Of a stretch of DNA of 64,000 nucleotides, positions 17,047 to 26,949 are shown in pieces (positions within the stretch are counted from its first letter, which is position 1; every line of letters begins with the position of its first letter). Position numbers and translations under genes: made by a program. A model generated the notes under the pieces. The model was not told where the DNA came from. It saw nothing but the letters and a program-made list of their open reading frames with translations, and made no database searches. This DNA comes from an uncultured Lachnospiraceae bacterium (GTDB lineage: Bacteria; Bacillota; Clostridia; Lachnospirales; Lachnospiraceae), in assembly GCA_902786205.1 (NCBI GenBank), contig CADABQ010000004.1:28643-92642 (forward strand). Direction: 5' to 3'.

Positions 17047-19449
17047 CTATAGAGTGAAAATTTTCTTTTCAAACTCTATAGCAGGCATAGGCTTTCCATA
17101 TAAATATCCTTGTATTTTATCTGCATTTAAAAACATCAAAAATTCCATCTGCTGCTTCGTTTCTACACCTTCCACAATAATTTCCATATTTACACTATGT
17201 GCAAGTTCTGCAATCGCACTTAACAAACTTGGATTAAAGTCCTTTGTACCATAGGTGGAAATAAAGCTTTTATCTATTTTTACATAATTCAGCGGCATCT
17301 CCATAATATGGTTTAAAGAAGAGTACCCAGTTCCAAAGTCATCTAAGGCAATGCTAAAACCATAAGAACGAAGCTCTGTAAGTACACTTTTCATTAAGTG
17401 CATGTCCTCTACTGCAAGACTTTCGGTAACTTCTAATATAATATTTCTTTTATTTACACCAGTCGTACGGGCAATTTCTAAAATTCGTTCTACAATATTA
17501 GGCTGTACCAATTGAATAACTGATAAATTAACACTTACTTTAAAATCAGGATCGAAGGTATCATTCCAACGCTTACAAGTTATAAATGTTTGTCGTAAAA
17601 CATATTCTCCTAAAGGCACAATCAATCCTAAATACTCGGAAAGGGAAATAAAATTAATGGGAGAAATAAATCCAAGTTCCGGACTATACCAACGCACAAG
17701 TGCCTCTGCTGATATATATTCTTTTGTCTGCGCACGTACAATAGGCTGGAAAAACATTTCAAATTCTACACAACCTTTTGCAATTGCTTTTCTAAGATAT
17801 TTCTCATAATTGACACGATCCATGGATGGTTGCAACACCGCACGCTTATAATGTTGAATCCGATTTTTTCCTTTACGTTTTGCTTCGTATACAGCCGCAT
17901 CTGCATACTTGAGCAACTCCCTTGGTTGTGCACTATCCTTTGGATATTCTGCAATACCAATACTAACTGTACAAAAGCATTCTTTATCCTGCAATTTCCA
18001 GCTTTTTTGAAACAATGCCAAACATTTCTGAATAATCTCTTCTACATTTTTTTCATATTTATTTCGGATAAAAATCAAAAATTCATCTCCATCCACGCGA
18101 TAGCAATAATTTTCTATCTCTGGAATGTTATTCAATTCTTTTGATATTTTATTTAACAAAATATCTCCATACTCTGGTCCTAATCCTTCATTTATATGCT
18201 TAAAATCATCTAAATCTAGCGCAAATATATAACCTTTTTTTCTGTTTTCAATCGCCTTTTCAATTAATTTTTCTGCATCTTTTTCATACTTTAATCGGTT
18301 CGGTAATCCGGTTAAAAAATCCAAATAATTTTCTCTTTTTTTCATGACCGAATCGTATAGCATATTCTCAGAAGCAATGGAATCAATTTCTATTACAATA
18401 CGCATATACTCTTCCCCAAAACCAAAGCCTTTTCCAGTATTGATTGTATTGATCCAATGCTTCTCTCCTTTTGCATCTAAAATGCGGTACTTTTGATAAA
18501 AGAAATGCTCTTTTTGCGCAAATGCATCCTGTATTTCTTCTCTTACACGTTCTCTATCTTCCGGAGCAATCACGTCCATCCAATCCACTTTTCTTTGTAT
18601 TACTTCTTCCATAGGATATCCCAATAAGCAGAAATTTGAAGTTGCATAACGGATGTTCATATTTTCCCGCTTTCCGACACACAAAATCATTTTGCAATCC
18701 GACATAATACACTCACGTAACAAAGCATTCTCTATACTTTGATTTGCGTAAAGCTGCATATAGTCTTTTTCCGAAAGCACTGGTTTACATACCATCAATA
18801 CCCCAAGAAGTTCTTCTCCTTTTCCTAGTATAGGAAGTTTGTTCATGGTAACTAAACCATTGTTTTCTTCTGTAAAATCCACACGCTCTACTTGGCAAAA
18901 TACTGGCTCTTTTTTTTCATAGACAAACGCTTGTTGATAGGCAATTTCCCGCATCATCTCCAACTCTGTTTCTGTCGCTTCTTCTGGATGTTCCAATACA
19001 TAAGCATAATGGGACATTCCAATTTTTAGCCCTGTACTAACCGATACCGTTTGTCTATCCGCATCCTTCCAAATCAAGCCAGGTAATAATTTTGCTGCAT
19101 CCATGCGAAAAGGTTGTCGAATACTCTCATCAAAAAAAGCTACCACAATATGTTCATTAGGAAGCGGCAATACGTTTAATTCAAAATCCAGCGCTCGCAC
19201 TTCGTCTCCAACAAGCACTTTTTGTTCAAAGAACAACTGACTTCCCCCTCTTAGTAATTCTGTTGATAATTTTAACTTTTTTCGATCCATCCAAAGCAAA
19301 TTTACATTTTGACAAGATATCCCGTTTAATACAGCCTTTGCCATCCGATTTGCAGCAATCACTTTTCCCGTTTCATATACATAAACTGCCATCGGAAAGT
19401 CAATATATTCCACCATCTCTATCATTTGCTTTTTTACGCTACTTCTCAT
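17047..19449 (-). CDS. PAS-GGDEF-EAL c-di-GMP turnover protein
   Basis: 800 residues, no membrane segment. An N-terminal PAS-like part (about 10-110) and a second PAS/PAC (about 255-360) precede a GGDEF domain (about 370-535) with the motif variant DGDEF at 453-457, then an EAL domain (about 550-795). The EAL site is intact: EALVRW at 582-587, DDFGTGYSSL, KIDKSF and EGVET. Phosphodiesterase activity is therefore likely. The cyclase motif is degenerate at its first position, so cyclase activity is uncertain. It is upstream of and likely in operon with the receiver-Hpt gene. Confidence 0.9.
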   Translation of the reverse strand: MRSSVKKQMIEMVEYIDFPMAVYVYETGKVIAANRMAKAVLNGISCQNVNLLWMDRKKLKLSTELLRGGSQLFFEQKVLVGDEVRALDFELNVLPLPNEHIVVAFFDESIRQPFRMDAAKLLPGLIWKDADRQTVSVSTGLKIGMSHYAYVLEHPEEATETELEMMREIAYQQAFVYEKKEPVFCQVERVDFTEENNGLVTMNKLPILGKGEELLGVLMVCKPVLSEKDYMQLYANQSIENALLRECIMSDCKMILCVGKRENMNIRYATSNFCLLGYPMEEVIQRKVDWMDVIAPEDRERVREEIQDAFAQKEHFFYQKYRILDAKGEKHWINTINTGKGFGFGEEYMRIVIEIDSIASENMLYDSVMKKRENYLDFLTGLPNRLKYEKDAEKLIEKAIENRKKGYIFALDLDDFKHINEGLGPEYGDILLNKISKELNNIPEIENYCYRVDGDEFLIFIRNKYEKNVEEIIQKCLALFQKSWKLQDKECFCTVSIGIAEYPKDSAQPRELLKYADAAVYEAKRKGKNRIQHYKRAVLQPSMDRVNYEKYLRKAIAKGCVEFEMFFQPIVRAQTKEYISAEALVRWYSPELGFISPINFISLSEYLGLIVPLGEYVLRQTFITCKRWNDTFDPDFKVSVNLSVIQLVQPNIVERILEIARTTGVNKRNIILEVTESLAVEDMHLMKSVLTELRSYGFSIALDDFGTGYSSLNHIMEMPLNYVKIDKSFISTYGTKDFNPSLLSAIAELAHSVNMEIIVEGVETKQQMEFLMFLNADKIQGYLYGKPMPAIEFEKKIFTL

Positions 19450-19608
19450 ACACTATCCCCCATTATATTCTATTTCTCTCACGTTCGTTCTTATACTTTA
19501 TAACCCTCTATATCACTTTTTATATTATAACAAACTCTATCTCGGTAAGCAAGCAAACGGTCCTACTGGTTTGTGTTTTCCGCTATAGGAAAACTCTTTC
19601 TTATAGAG

Positions 19609-19655
19609 AAAAAAAGCTGCCGCTTTACGATAATTCGTAAAACGACAGCTTCTTT
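19609..19655 (-). terminator. Terminator downstream of the cold-shock gene
   Basis: AAGCTGCCGCTTTACG and CGTAAAACGACAGCTT form a 16-bp stem with two mismatches. In minus-strand reading it is followed by a T7 run. It lies about 95 bases beyond the csp stop. Confidence 0.75.
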
Positions 19656-19747
19656 TAATCAATTCATACTTTGGTACTTTATTCTCTATTACTATAGCTT
19701 TCGCTTTTTGTCAATAAAAAGTAAGGTACATCGAAAGAAAAATTTGA

Positions 19748-19948
19748 TTATAGTGTTGTAACGTTAGTAGCTTGTGGTCCCTTTGCTCCTTCGATTACTT
19801 CGAATTCAACCTGCTGACCTTCTTCAAGAGTCTTGTATCCTTCCATGTTTAATCCTGAAAAATGAACGAATACGTCCTTTCCCTCTTCGTCTGTAATAAA
19901 GCCGAATCCCTTTTGGTTATTAAACCATTTTACTGTACCTTTGTTCAT
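19748..19948 (-). CDS. Cold-shock domain protein (CspA family)
   Basis: 66 residues starting [18 protein letters not shown], with RNP-1 (KGFGFI) and RNP-2 (DVFVHFS) nucleic-acid-binding motifs. These proteins are single-strand nucleic-acid chaperones. A longer reading from 19987 is excluded: GGAGGAACAACTC sits right before the ATG at 19948, and 66 aa is the family length. Single gene with a terminator. Confidence 0.96.
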   Translation of the reverse strand: MNKGTVKWFNNQKGFGFITDEEGKDVFVHFSGLNMEGYKTLEEGQQVEFEVIEGAKGPQATNVTTL

Positions 19949-20052
19949 GAGTTGTTCCTCCATAAAATAAATTCCATGTGCAAGCACATATACTTATTTT
20001 ATCATCCTTTTTATTATAAGTCAATTTATTGTTTGTGTTTACAACTCAAAAA

Positions 20053-20135
20053 GGTAACCGTTCAGGCGAGGCACTCATAAAGTGCCAAAATACACAAATT
20101 AAGTTTAAAATATTCTGCTCGACTGAACAGTAATA
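20053..20135. repeat. MITE-like palindrome, family 3, copy 1
   Basis: GGTAACCGTTCAGGCGAG (20053-20070) and CTCGACTGAACAGTAA (20118-20133) are imperfect terminal inverted repeats. An inner hairpin, GGCACT/AGTGCC, lies at 20070-20086. Read on the minus strand it matches 63249-63342, including the block TGGCACTTTAT. It sits between the surface-protein stop and the csp promoter region. Confidence 0.65.
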
Positions 20136-20137
20136 CT

Positions 20138-23100
20138 TTATTTTGTTTTCTTTGCACGTATAATCATATCAATTGCAGCACCTAATGACAGAAGCATAAT
20201 ACATACTAATGTTCCAACATTTGCTGTCTGATCACCCGTTGCCGGTGTATTTGGTCCACTTGGCACGGAATCATTTACATTTTCTGTTGGAGTAGGTGTT
20301 GGTTTTTTTGTTGGCGCAACCGTTGGTTTTGGTGTTGGTTTCTTTGTTGGTGCAACGGTTGGTTTTGCAGTTGGAACAGGTGAAGGTGTAGGATCTTTCT
20401 TTAAATTGTAATAAACCTTTAATACTGTTGAACTATCCTCTTTTACTACATCTGATTCATTGGTGTCTTTTGTCGTAGTATGCTTGTAACCATCAATGCT
20501 GATAATTTCTGCACTTACCTTTTCCCCTGTTGTAGATGGAATATCTCTTATTTCTGTATATAATTTATAGCTGCCATCTGGCTGTTCCACATAGTATTCT
20601 ACTGCATAAACAGGCTGTGAAGTTGGGTCATAGTACACTTTCATCGTTGTAGATCCATCTGGTGCTACGACATCCGCTTCATTTGATTCTGATGTTGTTA
20701 CATGCGCATAGCCTTTATAAGACTTTTCTGGTGCAGTTACATGTTTTCCTGCATAGGTCTGTTCTCCCTGTACCGTATCTACTTTTTTGTAACTTCCATC
20801 TTCCTGCTTTAAGTAATACTCCGTCTTGTAGGTTGTCTTTACCGGATCATAATAAGCATCCATCTCATAGACTTTACCTTCCTGTTTCAAAGTTGTATGA
20901 TATGTTTCGTTTTTCGATGCATTGATCTGATAACCATCTTTTGTATATTTGCTTTGATAATCAGCATCTGCATCTGTTACCTTTACAGCAGTTCCTACTT
21001 TATCATAAGTTACCTTTGTACTTTCTACATATTCATATTTTTCTGTATCTGGGTTTAACTTATAATAATTTAATTTATACCCTGCCTGATCTGGTTTTAT
21101 CGGATCATAGTATACCTTCATAGTCGTTGATCCATCCGCTGCTACAACATCTGCTTCATTTGATTCTGATGTTGTTACATGGGTATAACCATCATAAGAT
21201 TTTTCCGGTGCAGTTACATGTGTTCCTGCATAAGTTTGCTCTCCCTGGATTGTATCTACCTTCTTATAACTTCCATCTTCCTGTTTTAAATAATACTCTG
21301 TTTTATAAGTTGTGATAATCGGATCATAGTATACATCCATTTCATAAATTTTATTTGCTGCTTTCAAAGTCGTTTTATATGTATCATTTTTGCTTTCATT
21401 GATTTTGTAATTGTCTTTTTTAAATTTATCCTTGTATGCTGCATCTACATCTGTTACTGTCACATCTTTTCCTACTGCATCATAAACCGGATCTGTACTT
21501 TCTACTAATACATATTCTTTTGTATTCACATCATATTTGTAGTAGTTTAGCTTGTATCCTGCCTGCTCACTTTCTACCGGATCATAATACACATTCATAT
21601 AATATGTCTTTCCAGCTTCATCCAATGAAACAGAAGTTTCCTGTTTTGCTGTTGCACTATATTCATATGTCTTTCCATTAAACTTATTGTATTTTGTAGC
21701 ATAGGTTCCTTCTACTTTTTCTGCTGTAACCGTAGTTCCTACTTCATCCTCTTTTACAGGTGTTGTTTCTACTAAATTATACTTTCCAGTTTCTGGATCT
21801 TTGATATAATAATTTAATGCATAGGATGCCATCTCTGTCGGTATACTCATCTTAAATGAATGAATCGTATGGTTTGCTTTTGAAGTTCCTACTGCTGAAG
21901 TAAAACCAACGTATACATCTTTACCATCAAACTGGCTTAAATCTACTGTTTGTGTGATAACTGGAGTAGATGGTTTTTCTACTTTGTCTGCCAATGCTCC
22001 ATTTGCATAATACACTTTCATAGTTGTTCCATCAAAATCAATCCATGCTGTAAACAGACGATTGTCCACACCTTTGTCTGCAAATCTAGTCTTGCAGGTA
22101 CTTGATGTACTTGGAGTTGCAGCATCAGAACCTGTAGAACCATATGTATCATAGCTACCGCTACCATTAGCATTACGTTTGATTGTACCATTTAAGTTTT
22201 TGTAACGAGCCTGTGTTTTCGTTTCCAAATCTGTTGGATTTAATTGATTCAGGTAATAAATTCCTTCATGTTGTTTTACATTACCATTTAATGTAATACC
22301 AATGTGATCAAATCGTTCGTTATGATTTGGATTCATATAATTAAATACGTAACCACCTGCATGCGGATTGTTGTTATTAGAATAGATAGAATTTCCATCA
22401 TTTCCATCCGTTTTGAAATGTAACTGATTATCAAATCCCCAGTTTTGTAAATCGTATTTATTATTATCCATTGTAGTATAACAATAAGCTCCGTTAAAGA
22501 AAGAATCCATCTCAACGGCCAAACTATCTGTCATACCCTGATATCCAATACCACTACCTGCATCTACTGCAGATGTCTGTTTTGATGTCATAATAAATGC
22601 AATTCCATCTCCACCTACTTCTCTAGCAAATTCTGCACCGCCTGCCTGTTGTTCGTTTACAACAGCCTCTGGCATAGAAAACGTAAATGCTACAGAAAAC
22701 GCCGCATTTTCATCCAAATGCACAGCATTTTTTACAAATGCAGCACCACTTCGATAATCTTTAAAACTGTCTCCTGCCTCGATACCTGGTGTATTTGCGT
22801 CCTCTTTTACACCTCGGATCAAACGGATTACTTCATTATCACCAGTTTTCCCTAAATACTGTCCTTCTACAGAATCATTTACAATTGCAGGTGCCTGATC
22901 TCCAGTAAGAGAATAAGATTTATTATTGACATCTTGTCCCAATCCGAAAAAGTCCCAGGAATCTTTAGAAAAATCTGCATCCATTCCCTGTCCCTGAGCA
23001 AAAATCACCTTTTCACCTTTTGTTTTTTGTTCTGCCTTTGCCGGATCACTTTGCTTTAAACCGTGGTAACCAACTACGCTGGTAATTCCCACTACTGCTG

Positions 23101-23143
23101 CTATACCCAAGGCAAATGCCTTCATAACTTTGTTCTTAGCCAT
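20138..23143 (-). CDS. Sortase-anchored, lectin-like surface protein with MucBP-like repeats
   Basis: 1001 residues. An N-terminal export segment (about 1-35) is followed by an L-type-lectin-like domain (about 45-430) with the DSLAVEMDSFFN strand. Next come repeats of the form YxLNYYK...YE(M)DVYYDP, including two nearly identical 160-residue units (480-bp DNA period, about 20610-21570). Then there is a Pro/Thr/Lys stalk (about 900-950) and a C-terminal TPATGD motif at 966-971, a membrane helix and a basic tail, which is a sortase signal variant. Cell-wall display and binding of host glycans or mucin is the likely role (inference). No sortase gene is in the window. Confidence 0.82.
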   Translation of the reverse strand: MAKNKVMKAFALGIAAVVGITSVVGYHGLKQSDPAKAEQKTKGEKVIFAQGQGMDADFSKDSWDFFGLGQDVNNKSYSLTGDQAPAIVNDSVEGQYLGKTGDNEVIRLIRGVKEDANTPGIEAGDSFKDYRSGAAFVKNAVHLDENAAFSVAFTFSMPEAVVNEQQAGGAEFAREVGGDGIAFIMTSKQTSAVDAGSGIGYQGMTDSLAVEMDSFFNGAYCYTTMDNNKYDLQNWGFDNQLHFKTDGNDGNSIYSNNNNPHAGGYVFNYMNPNHNERFDHIGITLNGNVKQHEGIYYLNQLNPTDLETKTQARYKNLNGTIKRNANGSGSYDTYGSTGSDAATPSTSSTCKTRFADKGVDNRLFTAWIDFDGTTMKVYYANGALADKVEKPSTPVITQTVDLSQFDGKDVYVGFTSAVGTSKANHTIHSFKMSIPTEMASYALNYYIKDPETGKYNLVETTPVKEDEVGTTVTAEKVEGTYATKYNKFNGKTYEYSATAKQETSVSLDEAGKTYYMNVYYDPVESEQAGYKLNYYKYDVNTKEYVLVESTDPVYDAVGKDVTVTDVDAAYKDKFKKDNYKINESKNDTYKTTLKAANKIYEMDVYYDPIITTYKTEYYLKQEDGSYKKVDTIQGEQTYAGTHVTAPEKSYDGYTHVTTSESNEADVVAADGSTTMKVYYDPIKPDQAGYKLNYYKLNPDTEKYEYVESTKVTYDKVGTAVKVTDADADYQSKYTKDGYQINASKNETYHTTLKQEGKVYEMDAYYDPVKTTYKTEYYLKQEDGSYKKVDTVQGEQTYAGKHVTAPEKSYKGYAHVTTSESNEADVVAPDGSTTMKVYYDPTSQPVYAVEYYVEQPDGSYKLYTEIRDIPSTTGEKVSAEIISIDGYKHTTTKDTNESDVVKEDSSTVLKVYYNLKKDPTPSPVPTAKPTVAPTKKPTPKPTVAPTKKPTPTPTENVNDSVPSGPNTPATGDQTANVGTLVCIMLLSLGAAIDMIIRAKKTK

Positions 23144-23302
23144 AGCTTTTACCCCCTGTTTTGAAATAACTAATAATTTAGTTTAATTATTTATCGGTTT
23201 TTTCCTTTCCACACTTTATACTCTGCTTATTTTATAATGGTATATTTTATTATTCTAGCGAACAGAAACCATAGGTCGCATGATAATCCACTTTCTATAA
23301 TG

Positions 23303-23345
23303 CAAAAAGGTCTCAACTTATAAAGCCAAGACCTTTTCTTTTTTT
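23303..23345 (-). terminator. Terminator of the DUF1294 gene
   Basis: AAAAGGTCT and AGACCTTTT form a 9-bp stem around a 15-base loop with A/T runs outside, just beyond the stop at 23360. Confidence 0.7.
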
Positions 23346-23359
23346 AATAAACACAATCA

Positions 23360-23653
23360 TCAACTAGGAACATTGACAAACTGCCAAAATATACAAATTG
23401 CCATTAACAATTGCACAATCAAAATTGCCGGCATTCCATATACAAAGCTCTTATGCTTTGTCTTATGTCGAAATAAATGCATCCCATACATTGAGCCTAT
23501 GCTGCCACCTATGGCAGCTATAAGAAATAATGTTTTTTCTGGTATTCTCCACTGTCCTTTTTTGGCTTTATGTTTATCTATTCCCATAGATAAAAAACCT
23601 GCAATGTTTACCACAATTAGATATACAATTAAAATTTTCCATTGAATATCCAT
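23360..23653 (-). CDS. DUF1294 family small membrane protein
   Basis: 97 residues with three hydrophobic segments. The family hallmarks are GIDKHKAKKGQWRIPE after the first helix, then GGSIGSMYGMHLFRHKTKH. The function of DUF1294 proteins is unknown. It follows aspS by six bases and is probably the last gene of the hisS-aspS transcript. Confidence 0.85.
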   Translation of the reverse strand: MDIQWKILIVYLIVVNIAGFLSMGIDKHKAKKGQWRIPEKTLFLIAAIGGSIGSMYGMHLFRHKTKHKSFVYGMPAILIVQLLMAICIFWQFVNVPS

Positions 23654-23659
23654 TTTATT

Positions 23660-25468
23660 CTATTCCTCATCCTCTTTCTTTTCTGAAGATGCGATTACGG
23701 CAATGCCTAACTCTTCTAACTGCTTTTCATCTACAATATTTGGTGCTTCTGACATAATACAAGAAGCATCTTTTACCTTAGGGAATGCAATTACGTCACG
23801 AATACTATCCATCTGTGCCATAAGCATAACCAAACGATCTAATCCATATGCCAAACCTGCATGTGGTGGTACTCCATACTTAAATGCATTTAATAGGAAA
23901 CCAAATTGGCTGTATGCCTGTTCTTTTGTAAATCCAAGTGCTTCAAACATACGCTCCTGTATATCATTTTGGTGAATACGCACTGAACCACCACCAATTT
24001 CTGTACCATTTAATACAATATCATATGCCTTTGCACGAACTCTTCCAGGTTCTGTTTCCAAATACTGTAAGTCTTCTTCCATTGGCATAGTAAATGGATG
24101 ATGCATTGCTGTGTAACGATTTTCTTCTTCAGACCACTCAAGAAGTGGAAATTCTGTAACCCATAAGAATTTGTATTCATCTTTATGCAACAATCTCATC
24201 TGATTTGCAAGCTCTAAACGAAGTGCTCCCAGTACATCCCAGACTACTTTATTTTTATCTGCTGCAAATAGAAGTAAATCACCATTTTCTCCATCCATTG
24301 CCTGAATCAATGCTTTCATTTCCTCTTCTTTCATAAATTTAGCGAAAGAAGATTTGATTGTACCATCTTCATGAATGGCAATATAGGCAAGTCCCTTTGC
24401 ACCATATCCTTTTGCAAAATCAACTAAAGCATCAATTTTCTTTCTTGGCATATTTCCCTGTCCTTTGGCATTGATACCACGAACCGTTCCGCCATTTTCG
24501 ATTGCCCCTTTGAATACTCCAAATTCACAATCCTTTACGACTTCTGTCACATTTGTAAGTTCCATACCAAAACGAATATCCGGCTTATCAGAACCAAAAC
24601 GATCCATTGCTTCCTGCCAAGTCATTCGCTGGATTGGAAGTGGAACATCCACACCGATTGTTTCTTTAAATAACTTTTGTAACAATCTTTCATTTACGTC
24701 AATTACATCATCCACATCTACAAATGACAATTCCATATCCATCTGTGTAAATTCTGGCTGTCTGTCTGCTCGTAAATCTTCATCACGGAAACATCTTGCG
24801 ATCTGGAAATAACGATCATAACCAGAACACATCAATAACTGCTTGAAAATCTGTGGAGACTGTGGAAGTGCATAAAAGTTTCCTGGATGCACACGACTAG
24901 GAACTAAATAATCTCTTGCTCCTTCTGGTGTACTCTTATTAAGGATTGGAGTTTCAATCTCTAAAAATCCTTCCTCAGCCAAAAATTGACGAGTAAGAGT
25001 AGACACTTTACTGCGAAGAATCAAATTTCTTTGTAAATCTGGTCTTCTAAGGTCTAAATATCTGTATTTTAAACGAAGTTCTTCTTTTGTCTTGCTATCT
25101 TCCTCAATTGGAAACGGAGGTGTCTCTGATTCTGATAAAATACGAATGCGCAATGCTCTTACTTCAATTTCTCCTGTTGCAAGATTTTTATTGATACCAC
25201 CCTCACGTTCACATACTTTACCTGTTACCGCAATTACAAATTCACTTCTAAGCTTTTCTGCCTTTGCAAAGCTTTCTGTTCCACATTCACTTTCTTCGAA
25301 GATAATCTGTAATAATCCAGAACGGTCACGCAAATCAACAAAAATAATTCCACCTTTGTTTCTCTGTTTTTGCACCCATCCCATAACGGTAACTTCTTTG
25401 CCTACATCTGCTTTTGATAATTCTGCACAGCGACAACTTCTGTGCAATCCACTCATTGATTCTGCCAT
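23660..25468 (-). CDS. aspS: Aspartate-tRNA ligase
   Basis: 602-residue bacterial-type class II synthetase charging tRNA-Asp. An N-terminal OB-fold anticodon domain (about 15-110, GWVQKQRNKGGIIFVDLRD) is followed by the class II core with motif 2 (YFQIARCFRDEDLRADRQPEFTQ region), the bacterial GAD insertion (about 300-420), and motif 3 GLAYGLDRLVM near the C-terminus. It starts 22 bases after hisS with an AGGAG site. Whether it is discriminating or also serves Asn cannot be read here. Confidence 0.97.
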   Translation of the reverse strand: MAESMSGLHRSCRCAELSKADVGKEVTVMGWVQKQRNKGGIIFVDLRDRSGLLQIIFEESECGTESFAKAEKLRSEFVIAVTGKVCEREGGINKNLATGEIEVRALRIRILSESETPPFPIEEDSKTKEELRLKYRYLDLRRPDLQRNLILRSKVSTLTRQFLAEEGFLEIETPILNKSTPEGARDYLVPSRVHPGNFYALPQSPQIFKQLLMCSGYDRYFQIARCFRDEDLRADRQPEFTQMDMELSFVDVDDVIDVNERLLQKLFKETIGVDVPLPIQRMTWQEAMDRFGSDKPDIRFGMELTNVTEVVKDCEFGVFKGAIENGGTVRGINAKGQGNMPRKKIDALVDFAKGYGAKGLAYIAIHEDGTIKSSFAKFMKEEEMKALIQAMDGENGDLLLFAADKNKVVWDVLGALRLELANQMRLLHKDEYKFLWVTEFPLLEWSEEENRYTAMHHPFTMPMEEDLQYLETEPGRVRAKAYDIVLNGTEIGGGSVRIHQNDIQERMFEALGFTKEQAYSQFGFLLNAFKYGVPPHAGLAYGLDRLVMLMAQMDSIRDVIAFPKVKDASCIMSEAPNIVDEKQLEELGIAVIASSEKKEDEE

Positions 25469-25490
25469 TTTTATTTACTCCTCCAGTTTC

Positions 25491-26735
25491 TTACTTAAAT
25501 AATCCTGCTATTTCATCCAACGCAACTTCTGTTTGCTCATGGGTATCCATATTTTTCACTACAGCAACTCTCTTTTCTAGTTCGTCGCTTCCCAATACTA
25601 CTGTATTTTTTGCTCCAATTTTATTGGCATATTTCATCTGGGCTTTTACACTTCTGTCCATATAATCTGTCTCGACCACAACACCTGCCAAACGAAGCTC
25701 ATTTACAAGCTGGTATGCTTTTGCTCTGGCTTCTTTTCCAAGAATACCTACATATAATTCAGGTGTAGGTGCCTTTTCCAATTCTACTCCTTCTTTTTCC
25801 AAGAAATAAAGGATACGTTCGATACCCATTCCAAAACCTACAGATGGAATATCCTGCTTTCCGTCAATCTCATGTATCAAATTGTCATAACGTCCACCAC
25901 CGCAAAGTGTAAAGCCATCTTCATTGACAAATTCAAATACTGTCTTTGTGTAATAGTCCAATCCGCGTACAATTCCTGTGTCGATCTCAAATGGAATATT
26001 CAACTCTGTCAAAAGAGCCTGTAATTCTTCAAAATGCTCCTTACATTCCTCATCTAAATAGTCAATTGTTCGAGGTGCATCCGCAACAATCTCTTTACAC
26101 TCTGGCACTTTACAGTCAATAACACGAAGAGGGTTTTTCTGCATTCTTTCTTTACAAGTTGGGCAAAGCTTTTCTTCATGTTTATGCAGATATGCCAATA
26201 GGGCATCATTATATTTTTTTCTACAATTTGCACAACCAATGCTGTTAATATGAAGCTTTGCATCCTTTAATCCTAACTTGCGGATAAAGGTGGTAACCAA
26301 CGTAATCAATTCTACTTCAGCTAAAGGACTTTTGGAACCAATAAACTCTACACCAAACTGATGATGCTGTCTCATACGCCCACTCTGTGGTTTTTCATAA
26401 CGAAATGCTGGTGTAACATAAAACAATTTTGTTGGCTGGCTTTCTGCATACATACTATTTTCCAAATAAGCACGAATAGCCCCCGCCGTACCTTCTGGTT
26501 TCAAGGAAATACTTCTATCTCCCTTATCCGTAAAAGTATACATTTCTTTTTGTACTACGTCTGTAGTCTCTCCAACACCACGTTGAAATAATTCTGTATG
26601 CTCAAATACTGGTGTAATCACTTCTTTTATGTTATATACTTTACATAAATCTCGCGCCATTTTCTCCAGTACGGTGCGTTTCTGCATACTTTCTCCATAC
26701 CAATCCTGTGTTCCTTTTGGTCTTTGTGTAATCAA
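25491..26735 (-). CDS. hisS: Histidine-tRNA ligase
   Basis: Class II synthetase of about 414 residues. It begins with [11 protein letters not shown] and has motif 2 ([20 protein letters not shown]), the HisA signature [10 protein letters not shown] and CGGGRYDNL, and the C-terminal anticodon domain. The open frame extends to a GTG at 26762. However, AAGGAGG lies within that extension, eight bases before a TTG at 26735 that starts MITQRPKG, so the TTG is the likely real start. It has a CXXC-rich insertion (about 170-210, CANCRKK and CPTCKE) that resembles a zinc ribbon found in many clostridial HisRS. It is followed by aspS in the same transcript. Confidence 0.95.
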   Translation of the reverse strand: MITQRPKGTQDWYGESMQKRTVLEKMARDLCKVYNIKEVITPVFEHTELFQRGVGETTDVVQKEMYTFTDKGDRSISLKPEGTAGAIRAYLENSMYAESQPTKLFYVTPAFRYEKPQSGRMRQHHQFGVEFIGSKSPLAEVELITLVTTFIRKLGLKDAKLHINSIGCANCRKKYNDALLAYLHKHEEKLCPTCKERMQKNPLRVIDCKVPECKEIVADAPRTIDYLDEECKEHFEELQALLTELNIPFEIDTGIVRGLDYYTKTVFEFVNEDGFTLCGGGRYDNLIHEIDGKQDIPSVGFGMGIERILYFLEKEGVELEKAPTPELYVGILGKEARAKAYQLVNELRLAGVVVETDYMDRSVKAQMKYANKIGAKNTVVLGSDELEKRVAVVKNMDTHEQTEVALDEIAGLFK

Positions 26736-26873
26736 TGTATTTTCCTCCTTTTGCTGATTCACTCTATTTTATTGTTACTATTCAGAGGGCATCTAAAAAT
26801 ATCAAATATACAAAACTCTAGAAAGCTGTTCCAATTGTCTGGACATTTTTCTCATGATGCCATTACCGGCTAT

Positions 26874-26926
26874 GCCTGTATATATGTAGCATGTACTTTA
26901 ACAGTACAGGTTACATATATACAGGC
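26874..26926. repeat. Very stable 53-nt hairpin between the HD-GYP gene and hisS
   Basis: GCCTGTATATATGTA and its perfect complement TACATATATACAGGC (15 bp each) enclose a second stem, TGTACT/AGTACA, with a short loop. Neither side has a T-run, so it is not a normal terminator. It lies in the hisS leader when read on the minus strand. No T-box sequence is present. Confidence 0.6.
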
Positions 26927-26949
26927 CACCTCCTCTAAACAATAGCATT

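Noticed and set aside
26763..26949. T-box riboswitch in front of hisS
   Set aside because: No AGGGTGGNACCGCG-like T-box sequence and no terminator T-run; only an unrelated palindrome is seen.
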